Source of the DNA: Chitinophagaceae bacterium
GTDB lineage: Bacteria > Bacteroidota > Bacteroidia > Chitinophagales > Chitinophagaceae
Length of the DNA stretch: 13,247 nucleotides
Direction of reading: 5' to 3'
Assembly: GCA_003136915.1 (NCBI GenBank)
Contig: PLEB01000204.1
Location: 1 to 13,247 of the forward strand
Both the position numbers and the translations under genes were made by a program. Under the pieces are notes generated by a model. It saw nothing but the letters and a program-made list of their open reading frames with translations, was not told the origin of the DNA and did no database searches. Positions 7,677 through 13,247 of the stretch are shown here, in pieces; position 1 is the first letter of the stretch, and each line of letters begins with the position of its first letter.

Positions 7677-8084
7677 TCAGCTGATTTCGCGGAAAAGGTC
7701 TTTTGCCAGGAAAAAAATACCTGCCATAATCAATACCAGCACAACACCCAATAAGATCAGGATGATCCGGATCTTTTTGAGGTGGTTTTGTGCTTTAAGC
7801 CGGCTGGACGCTATCACAGATGCGGGCAACAGGATAAAAGAAAGATGCAGTAAAAGCGGAACAATGATGAGATCATCCAGATAACCAATAAATGGGATAA
7901 AATCAGGGATCAGGTCAATTGGACTAAGCAGATAAAGTAAAGACAGAAGAGCAAGCAGTTTTGCGGCTATTGGCGTCTTTTTATCCCGGATGGCAAAATA
8001 AAGAACAAGCATTTCCTGCTTGAACCCCTGGCTCCTTCTTTTCCAAATCCTTCTGATTAAGCCCATTTTTCCAAAATACAGCAT
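7677..8084 (-). CDS. DUF1232 (YkvA-like) small membrane protein
   Basis: This 135-residue protein carries the DUF1232 signature: a basic N-terminal part (RRIWKRRSQGFKQEM), then TPIAAKLLALLSLLYLL followed by SPIDLIPDFIPFIGYLDDL (54-72). Hydrophobic segments at about 40-60 and 73-91 and a further membrane span at about 105-126 place it in the inner membrane. The molecular function of the family is not established. The start is the ATG at 8084; Met7 is an alternative. It is divergent from the condensing enzyme, and the 100-bp gap between them contains an imperfect dyad at 8102-8126. It converges with the lysine-rich small gene. Length is normal for the family and nothing is broken. Confidence 0.88.
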   Translation of the reverse strand: MLYFGKMGLIRRIWKRRSQGFKQEMLVLYFAIRDKKTPIAAKLLALLSLLYLLSPIDLIPDFIPFIGYLDDLIIVPLLLHLSFILLPASVIASSRLKAQNHLKKIRIILILLGVVLVLIMAGIFFLAKDLFREIS

Positions 8085-8101
8085 TTCCTGAACATTCCAG
8101 G

Positions 8102-8126
8102 CCAGCAGAACCTAGGACTTTGCTGG
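8102..8126. promoter_or_regulatory. Dyad in a divergent promoter region, possible operator
   Basis: CCAGCA (8102-8107) and TGCTGG (8121-8126) are inverted repeats flanking the palindrome CCTAGG (8111-8116), with gaps of 3 and 4 bases. The site lies between the divergent DUF1232 and condensing-enzyme genes and overlaps a TTTG at 8119-8122, so a regulator bound here could affect both. No binding protein can be named. Confidence 0.3.
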
Positions 8127-8136
8127 CAATTTTATT

Positions 8137-8144
8137 TACCTTTA
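8137..8144 (+). promoter_or_regulatory. Candidate -7 box for the KAS III-like gene
   Basis: TACCTTTA is identical to the -7 box in front of the lysine-rich small gene and lies 40 bases before the ATG at 8185. The nearest upstream TTTG (8119-8122) is only 14 bases away instead of about 18, so the -33 half is not supported. Confidence 0.3.
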
Positions 8145-8184
8145 TTAATACAACCCACTTTAATTTTTAACCGCGGGATTGATT

Positions 8185-9258
8185 ATGCTTCATTCAGTAA
8201 TTATAGGTACCGGTTCTTATATTCCGCCGTTCGTTCAGACAAACCAGGATTTCGCAAAGCAAGTCTTTTATTCCTCCGGCGGCAGCCCCCTTCATACCGA
8301 ACCTGAGGAAGTAGTCAGCAAGTTTAAAAAAATCACCGGCATCGAAGAAAGGCGTTATACTACCAATGATCTGAATGCCTCTGATTTAGGTTATGAAGCA
8401 GCCAAGCTGGCATTGCAGGACAGCCGCGTTGACCCTGAAACGATCGATCAGTTGATTGTTGCCCACAATTTCGGAAACGTAATCATGGGTACCGTTCAAA
8501 CTGCAGCAGTTCCTTCCCTTGCGAGCCTGATAAAAAATGCTTTGGGAATCCGCAATCCCAATTGTGTTGCCTATGATGTTTTATTCGGTTGCCCCGGTTG
8601 GTTGCAGGGACTTATTCAATCGGATGCTTATATAAAATCGGGCCTGGCAAAAAAAACCCTGGTCATTGGCACTGAAGCGTTATCCAGGGTAATTGACATG
8701 TATGACCGGGACAGTATGATCTTCAGTGACGGTGCGGGTGCCGTGGTGCTGGAACAGCAGAATGGGGAAACCGGTTCAACAGGTATATTGGGTTACACCG
8801 CAGAGACCTACGCGATGGAGGAAGTTGATTTCATTAACATGGGCATGTCCTATTACCCGGGCAGTAATCCCCATATCCGCTATCTGAAAATGAAAGGACG
8901 GAAAGTGTATGAATTTGCAATAAAGCAGGTTCCCGCGGCGATGAAATTATGCCTGGATAAAAGCGATATACCCATCCAGGAACTGAAAAAAATATTCATA
9001 CATCAGGCAAACGAAAAAATGGACGAGGCCATCATAAAAAGATTGTACCAGCTTTATGGAATTGATGAACCTCCGGTAAATATCATGCCGATGAGCATCG
9101 GCTGGCTTGGCAACAGTTCAGTAGCTACCATTCCTACTTTGTTTGATCTCGTGCGTAAAGAGCAACTGCCTCCGCATCAACTTCACCCGGGTGACGTGAT
9201 CCTGTTCGCTTCCATCGGCGCGGGAATGAATATCAATGCTGTTTGTTACCGTTATTAA
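8185..9258 (+). CDS. 3-oxoacyl-ACP synthase III (KAS III/FabH-like) family protein
   Basis: This 357-residue thiolase-fold enzyme condenses an acyl-CoA starter with an acyl-ACP (malonyl-ACP in FabH). The triad is complete: Cys136 in LFGCPGW, His273 in IHQAN and Asn310 in GWLGNSSVATIP. The late Gly-rich segment (ASIGAGMN) and the early GTGSYIP also fit. In E. coli FabH the CoA-contacting Trp32 and Arg36 lie just before TGI; here that stretch is KFKKITGI preceded by a longer Gly/Ser/Pro/Glu loop, so the starter specificity probably differs. The frame extends two codons up to a TTG at 8179, but the ATG at 8185 is the natural start. It stands alone, without fabD, fabG or acpP, so it is probably not the main FabH. 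It could act in a specialised lipid or polyketide route, which the sequence does not specify. Confidence 0.87.
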   Translation: MLHSVIIGTGSYIPPFVQTNQDFAKQVFYSSGGSPLHTEPEEVVSKFKKITGIEERRYTTNDLNASDLGYEAAKLALQDSRVDPETIDQLIVAHNFGNVIMGTVQTAAVPSLASLIKNALGIRNPNCVAYDVLFGCPGWLQGLIQSDAYIKSGLAKKTLVIGTEALSRVIDMYDRDSMIFSDGAGAVVLEQQNGETGSTGILGYTAETYAMEEVDFINMGMSYYPGSNPHIRYLKMKGRKVYEFAIKQVPAAMKLCLDKSDIPIQELKKIFIHQANEKMDEAIIKRLYQLYGIDEPPVNIMPMSIGWLGNSSVATIPTLFDLVRKEQLPPHQLHPGDVILFASIGAGMNINAVCYRY

Positions 9259-9330
9259 CCAGACGATTCTATTCAGCGTCTTCTCTCCAAAGGGTTCAGC
9301 GTCCACTATGGACATTGTTGCATAGCATGC

Positions 9331-11700
9331 TCATTCTGAGCGCAGGCTATGTACCGGATTCGCAAAAGCAGCTTTTACAGATTGATAGCTGATAGTAATT
9401 AATGTTACCAGGATTACTGCCGCGCCTGCTGTTAAAAATACAATAGCGTTTATATGTATACGGTAGGCAAAGCTGTCCAGCCATTGATTCATTGCCCACC
9501 ACGAAAGAGGGAATGCAATCAGGATGGAAATCATTACCATTCGGAAAAAATCCCCCGATAGCATGACGATAAGATCAGTAACAGATGCGCCTACCACTTT
9601 GCGTATTCCGATTTCCTTTTGTCTTTTTTGGGCGGTGAATGCTGCTAAACCAAAAAGACCGAGACATGATATGAGGATAGCAAGCCCGGCAAAGTACCTG
9701 GACAGAACGCCAACTCGGATCTCAGAGGCATAGAGCTTTTGATATGCTTCATCCAGAAAATGATAGTCGAATGGAAAGCCCGGATTATAGGCCTCATAAT
9801 ATTGTCTGATATGATCCATAGTTTCTCTTTCCCTGCCGGCCTGGATCCTGGCCATGATTTTATTCCATGGACTACCACCCGGGGCAAGCAATATCATGTA
9901 CAATGGTTTCACGGATTCATGTAATGATTCATAATGAAAGTCTTTAACTACGCCTATGATTTGTTTGGTGTTATCGAATAGCTTCACATTCTTTCCGACC
10001 GGATTCTTAAGGCCCATCAGCCGTACGGCGGCTTCATTTAAAATTATTTTTGAAGATTCATCGCCGTAATTCTTCGAAAAACTCCGGCCGGCGACCATGG
10101 TCATACCCATAGTTTCTACAAAATCATAACCTCCGCCAAGGCCCTCAAAATAGATAGATTCATTCGGGTTTTTCCCATCCCAATCCATGCCATTGCTTCC
10201 ATAATTACGACCGACCATATTATGGAAAGTGAAGGACGCATTAATTACCCCCGGAATCTTTTTTAATCCGGCTATAAATGTTTCCTCGTTACCAGAGATC
10301 TTACCTTCAGAATCAAACCGCACGATATTGTCCTTATTGTAACCGAGATTGATTCTTTGTATATAATTGATTTGTTTATAAACCACCATCACGCCAACGA
10401 TCAAAATGATCGAAAGAGTAAACTGGAAAATCACCAGTCCCTTACGGGCCCATACCTCTCCCAGCGTCGTACGTAGTTTACCTTTCAATACCGAAACGGG
10501 ACTGAAGCCCGAAAGATATAAAGCAGGATAGCTACCTGCGAAAAACCCGGTGAATAAAATAATGGCGAGTATTCCGCAAATCAGTTTTGGTTCAAAAGGG
10601 AACTGCATTTGTTTTCCGGTCAGCTCATTGAATGCAGGCAGTAATAGCCAAACAAAACCCAGGGCCATGATTACTGCGAATAAGGTCAGCAGCATGGATT
10701 CACTCAGAAATTGAAAGATCAGTTGATACCGGCTGGCCCCTACCACTTTCTTAATACCAACTTCTTTCAATCTTCTTGCCGCTTTTGCTGTTGACAAATT
10801 CATGAAATTAATGCAGGCAATGGCAAGGATGAAAATGGCAATGATGGAAAACAACCTCACATATTCTATTCTTCCTCCCTGGCGCGCTCCGTGATTGAAT
10901 ATGTTATGGAGGTAGTTATCTGAAAAATGGTAGGCAAACGGAGATCTTGTAGTATCTCCGCCATTTTGCGTTACAACGCCGGCAATTCTTTTATTGAACG
11001 CATCGATGTCGGTGCCCTTTTTTAAGATCACATAATTATGCGGCCCTATATTGTTCCAGGTTTTAACCCAACCCTGGACATCTTTATAATATTCAAACGA
11101 AAGGAGAAAATCGAATTGCTCAGAAGAATGATATGGAATGTCTTCAAAAACACCGCTAACGAAAAAAATCTGGCTATGTTCAAACTGTACAGGCTTCCCG
11201 ATAATATTTGTTGTAGAACTGAAAAGTCTCTTCGCCAGGTCTTCGGATATGACAATGGAATTCTTATCAGCCAGCACCTTATTCTTTTCCCCTTCCAGGA
11301 GTTTAAAGGAAAAAATATTGAAATAGTCCTTTCCAACATATTGTCCGACTGCCTTGATATTTTTTTCTCCAACGGTGAGTGTAAACCTTTGGAACCACGC
11401 CGCCGGGGCAACAGCTGCTGCAAATTCCACATCGGGCATCTGGGCAGCCAGTGTTTCGCCGAGCATACCTGATGATTCATCTGAAATACTCACCTGGTCG
11501 GCAGATTTCCGGTGTTCCATCAATTGGTAAAGCTGACTGTCCTTTTCATGAAACTTGTCAAAACTCAATTCATCGGTCACCCACAGATAAATAAGCAGGG
11601 TACAGGCTAGTCCGGTAGAAAGTCCGATGAGGTTTAAAAAGGTGAACTGGCGATCCTTCCAGAGATTGCGCCAGGCAATTTTCAGATTTGTTTTAAACAT
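9331..11700 (-). CDS. MacB/FtsX-type ABC transporter permease
   Basis: This 789-residue inner-membrane protein has the duplicated layout common in Bacteroidota. A first span at 21-41 is followed by a periplasmic MacB-like domain (about 45-280) and a first FtsX unit with spans near 282-302, 334-356 and 373-394. A fifth span (420-441) precedes a second periplasmic domain (about 445-665) and a second FtsX unit with spans near 667-687, 717-736 and 751-771. Each FtsX unit carries the cytoplasmic signature: RRLKEVGIKKVVGAS (309-323) and KRQKEIGIRKVVGAS (692-706). Such permeases work with a separate ATPase in mechanotransmission or export of peptides, lipoproteins or drugs. No ATPase or membrane-fusion gene is present here, so the partner is elsewhere or outside the window. 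It converges with the condensing-enzyme gene. Confidence 0.92.
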   Translation of the reverse strand: MFKTNLKIAWRNLWKDRQFTFLNLIGLSTGLACTLLIYLWVTDELSFDKFHEKDSQLYQLMEHRKSADQVSISDESSGMLGETLAAQMPDVEFAAAVAPAAWFQRFTLTVGEKNIKAVGQYVGKDYFNIFSFKLLEGEKNKVLADKNSIVISEDLAKRLFSSTTNIIGKPVQFEHSQIFFVSGVFEDIPYHSSEQFDFLLSFEYYKDVQGWVKTWNNIGPHNYVILKKGTDIDAFNKRIAGVVTQNGGDTTRSPFAYHFSDNYLHNIFNHGARQGGRIEYVRLFSIIAIFILAIACINFMNLSTAKAARRLKEVGIKKVVGASRYQLIFQFLSESMLLTLFAVIMALGFVWLLLPAFNELTGKQMQFPFEPKLICGILAIILFTGFFAGSYPALYLSGFSPVSVLKGKLRTTLGEVWARKGLVIFQFTLSIILIVGVMVVYKQINYIQRINLGYNKDNIVRFDSEGKISGNEETFIAGLKKIPGVINASFTFHNMVGRNYGSNGMDWDGKNPNESIYFEGLGGGYDFVETMGMTMVAGRSFSKNYGDESSKIILNEAAVRLMGLKNPVGKNVKLFDNTKQIIGVVKDFHYESLHESVKPLYMILLAPGGSPWNKIMARIQAGRERETMDHIRQYYEAYNPGFPFDYHFLDEAYQKLYASEIRVGVLSRYFAGLAILISCLGLFGLAAFTAQKRQKEIGIRKVVGASVTDLIVMLSGDFFRMVMISILIAFPLSWWAMNQWLDSFAYRIHINAIVFLTAGAAVILVTLITISYQSVKAAFANPVHSLRSE

Positions 11701-11963
11701 GTGTTGATGAGTTTAAAGGATAGGGTACGGATTACTGATCCAAGCAGATGCCATTTTTGTTAGATCCTGTAAATCAGATAAATAAATTATTTCAAAACGT
11801 CAGACTGTCCGCTTTCAGAACATCAGATGTTCAGTTTCGGTACTTCATAATCGGGTCCTGCTAATGACGGTCTCTGAGAAAAAATGTTGCAGGATTCATG
11901 CTTTCCTCATAAATCCCATGAATTTTAGTGGGTTATTACTAATAATTTTAGTATACTTGTAGT
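11701..11963. other. Dyad-rich divergent intergenic region
   Basis: These 263 bases separate the permease from the umuD-like remnant. They hold a perfect dyad GAACAT-cag-ATGTTC (11818-11832), a 9-bp direct repeat AATTTTAGT (11921-11929 and 11944-11952) and overlapping TACT/AGTA dyads next to the remnant's ATG. I recognise no clear promoter for the permease, no gene and no structured RNA. Confidence 0.55.
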
Positions 11964-11964
11964 A
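11937..11964 (+). promoter_or_regulatory. TACT/AGTA dyad cluster, possible operator or promoter of the umuD-like remnant
   Basis: TACT (11937-11940), the perfect palindrome AGTATACT (11950-11957) and AGTA (11961-11964) form overlapping inverted repeats that end on the ATG itself. Within it TATACTTG (11952-11959) is one mismatch from the Bacteroidota -7 box, but lies so close to the ATG that the transcript would be nearly leaderless. umuD genes are commonly under LexA-type SOS control, so an operator is plausible; the motif is not one I can assign to a known LexA box. Confidence 0.3.
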
Positions 11965-12290
11965 TGGAATTATTGCTTATCCGGCATCCCGGCTCAACTT
12001 TTCTGGTGGAATCCAGTGGCGATTCCATGATGGGCGCTTTTATTCCGACGCGGGCCAGGCTGATTGTAGACCGATCCCTGGTTCATGTAAACGGTAATAT
12101 CGTTGTCGCTTTGCTGAATGGTGAATTCACGGTCAATTATTTCTAGAAAAATGATCATCGCTGCTGGCTCGTGCCTGCGAATTCCAAATATCCCGAGATC
12201 CGAATCACTGCAGATATGGACATGCAGGTCTGGGGCGTGGTAACATATATTATCACCGACACGCAGGACCTGCGTTGTTGTATGCGTTAG
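11964..12290 (+). pseudogene. umuD: umuD-like S24 peptidase (DNA polymerase V subunit family) remnant with amber codon
   Basis: The frame reads Met plus 59 residues to a TAG at 12144-12146, then continues in the same frame for 47 codons to TAG at 12288-12290. Both halves align without gaps to UmuD. The first has LLIRHP, SGDSM with the catalytic Ser21, LIVDRSL and GEFTV; the second has WLVPANSKYPEI and VWGVVTYI. Three defects are visible. About 40 N-terminal residues, including the self-cleavage site, are absent, and an in-frame stop lies 15 bases upstream. Asn58 stands where E. coli UmuD has catalytic Lys97, exactly 37 residues after the Ser. The amber codon sits where relatives usually have Leu, a single change from TTG. 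No umuC follows; a terminator does. The product cannot self-process in the usual way. A translated 60-residue fragment or amber read-through is possible but unlikely. Confidence 0.85.
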
Positions 12291-12336
12291 TGGATTGTAG
12301 AGGCAAATAATGACCTCCTTACATTAACCAAATAGA

Positions 12337-12362
12337 AAAGCCCCTTCTTTCGAGGGGGCTTT
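12337..12362. terminator. Bidirectional factor-independent terminator
   Basis: AAAGCCCC (12337-12344) pairs with GGGGCTTT (12355-12362) around a 10-base loop. On the minus strand the stem is followed by TTTTCTATTT, a good U-rich tail, and it starts 18 bases after the stop of the LolA-like gene. On the plus strand the tail is short (TTT then GAATAA), so termination of the umuD-like remnant is probably weaker. Confidence 0.8.
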
Positions 12363-12380
12363 GAATAATCGCTCAAAAAA

Positions 12381-13097
12381 TCACGATTTCGGCATGTCGA
12401 AAATCTTCGGATCTACGTCTGTATTAATCTGGATCTTGTTCACTTTGGAAGTGATGCTGAATTGATCACCGTAATTAATTTCAGTGCTAAACGGGTAAAC
12501 ATTTCCAAAATCCGTTTTTCTAAAATCAGAAAATGTATAGGACACCTCCATTGTCTGGCCCATCATCGAGGCAGACCTGGTTATCTTCGTGTTAAAATGT
12601 GTAGCTGAGTCAATATAATAAGTGGTTACAACCGAATCCGGGTTGGTAACCTTTAGTTTATAGGCGCCTGCCTCCTTTCCTATAAGTTCCACTTTATTGC
12701 CTTTATCTGCATAATTAAACAAAGCTCCACCAATGTCAATCGCTTCTTTACTCTGCTTGTACATTTCATCAGGTAGAGCTTGCGGTGTAGTGGCACCCAT
12801 CATGGGATTGACTGACCAGCCTCCCTTATCGGTGAAAACCTGGATGATCTTTTGGCCATTGATTTCAGTCTCCAGCCGATATCCTTTGTTATTGAGAACT
12901 GTAATTGTGCTGGGTCCTTCATTGCCCATCGCATCCACCGTGCTTTCTGTGTGAAGGGTTTTTATCTGGGCAATCTTATCTTTTCCTCCGATGGCATCGA
13001 TGTATTTATTGACGATCTCATCTGCTGTTTGTGCCCTGATCCCCGTGAACGCGCATAGTATTAGGATAAAGGTCAGGAAGTGTTTTACCATTTTCAT
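12381..13097 (-). CDS. Exported LolA-like (outer-membrane lipoprotein-sorting protein-like) protein
   Basis: This 238-residue protein has a Sec signal peptide (1 to about 23, hydrophobic core FLTFILILCAFTG, cleavage near IRAQ). Cys15 lies inside the core and is preceded by Leu, so it is not a lipobox. The mature part starts with ADEIVNKYIDAIGGKDKI and is rich in beta strands. Repeated strand-like segments include YYIDSATHFNTKITR (160-174) and a DFRKTDFGNVYPF turn (191-203), and it closes with DPKIFDMPKS. This resembles the LolA-like fold family seen often in Bacteroidota, where the role is mostly unproven; lipoprotein or lipid carriage in the periplasm is an inference from the fold. The ATG at 13097 is preceded by an A-rich leader; Met3 is an alternative. 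It stands as a single gene with its own terminator. Confidence 0.78.
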   Translation of the reverse strand: MKMVKHFLTFILILCAFTGIRAQTADEIVNKYIDAIGGKDKIAQIKTLHTESTVDAMGNEGPSTITVLNNKGYRLETEINGQKIIQVFTDKGGWSVNPMMGATTPQALPDEMYKQSKEAIDIGGALFNYADKGNKVELIGKEAGAYKLKVTNPDSVVTTYYIDSATHFNTKITRSASMMGQTMEVSYTFSDFRKTDFGNVYPFSTEINYGDQFSITSKVNKIQINTDVDPKIFDMPKS

Positions 13098-13199
13098 GTT
13101 TATTTTTTTTGTTTATAAATATCCCATTTTTATTTGAAGCCGCAATTTCAGGTTTTTAAATTTATAACAACCATATTCCCCGGGTTCAAACCGGCTTTG
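13098..13199 (-). other. Short upstream region of the LolA-like gene
   Basis: These 102 AT-rich bases separate the LolA-like gene from the possible gene at the right edge. On the minus strand a TTG is followed about 21 bases later by TATTTATA, a poor match to the Bacteroidota promoter pattern, and then by an A-rich leader of about 20 bases before the ATG. No better promoter and no terminator for an upstream gene were seen. Confidence 0.35.
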
Positions 13200-13247
13200 T
13201 TAATTTTCCTTTTCATATACCATCAAATACCGGTCCTCCCCTAACAT
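13200..13247 (-). CDS. Possible 3' end of a minus-strand gene entering from the right edge
   Basis: From the right edge a minus-strand frame runs open for 15 codons (MLGEDRYLMVYEKEN) to TAA at 13202-13200. The mix of charged and hydrophobic residues is protein-like, and a gene on this strand would fit the neighbouring orientation. The frame is too short to name, and a 15-codon open frame occurs often by chance. The ATG at the very edge is not evidence that the gene starts there. Confidence 0.3.
   Translation of the reverse strand: MLGEDRYLMVYEKEN

Noticed and set aside
9301..9313. GTCCA-cta-TGGAC hairpin between the convergent KAS III-like and permease genes as a terminator
   Set aside because: The stem is only 5 bp and no U-rich tail follows on either strand.
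11046..11480. Two opposite open frames of 144 codons within the permease gene
   Set aside because: Both overlap the periplasmic domain coding region of the permease in other frames and show no recognisable protein features.
11886..11897. Val-Ala-Gly-Phe reading upstream of the umuD-like remnant, reminiscent of the UmuD cleavage region (AGF)
   Set aside because: The following codons do not continue as PSPA-like sequence, the frame stops soon after, and the distance to the SGDSM part is about 27 bases too long; it is probably chance.
12153..12241. Separate short reading frame starting at an ATG just after the amber codon of the umuD-like remnant
   Set aside because: The ATG is in another frame and gives a short peptide without features, whereas the original frame keeps UmuD homology across the same bases.

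Overview
The window looks like chromosomal DNA of a Bacteroidota member, probably Sphingobacteriia/Chitinophagia-like. The grounds are the outer-membrane beta-barrel receptor with a carboxypeptidase-regulatory N-domain, LytS/LytTR two-component genes, an MacB/FtsX permease of about 790 residues, A-rich leaders without clear Shine-Dalgarno sites, and promoter matches to the Bacteroidota pattern TTTG-N~18-TAnnTTTG. No taxonomic marker gene is present, so this is inference from gene style.

Left part (1-7083, all minus strand). Read right to left: a LytS-type histidine kinase, overlapping by 4 bp (ATGA) a LytTR response regulator, then a TonB-dependent outer-membrane beta-barrel receptor, then a secreted GH3 beta-glycosidase. 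The receptor has its own well-matched promoter in the 94-bp gap after the regulator, and the glycosidase follows the receptor after 40 bp. A plausible reading is a small signalling plus glycan-uptake/hydrolysis locus without a SusD partner; the regulatory link is inferred only. A long AT-rich inverted repeat closes the glycosidase gene. At bases 1-13 a further minus-strand gene may begin and run off the left edge.

Middle part (7084-9330). A 299-bp divergent intergenic region leads to a small, very lysine-rich plus-strand protein. This is followed by a convergent DUF1232 membrane protein, and then, divergently, an orphan KAS III-type condensing enzyme with a complete Cys-His-Asn triad.

Right part (9331-13247). 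A minus-strand MacB/FtsX-like permease without a local ATPase faces, across a 263-bp gap, the remnant of a umuD-like S24 peptidase gene. The remnant lacks the N-terminal region, has Asn at the catalytic Lys position, carries an in-frame amber codon, and has no umuC after it. A bidirectional terminator separates it from a minus-strand exported LolA-like protein. At the right edge there may be the last 15 codons of another minus-strand gene.

Most of the window is ordinary. The best points for a second look are the decayed umuD-like gene with its dyad-rich upstream region, the nested AT-rich inverted repeat, and the lysine-rich small protein. I see no convincing new defence or mobile system.
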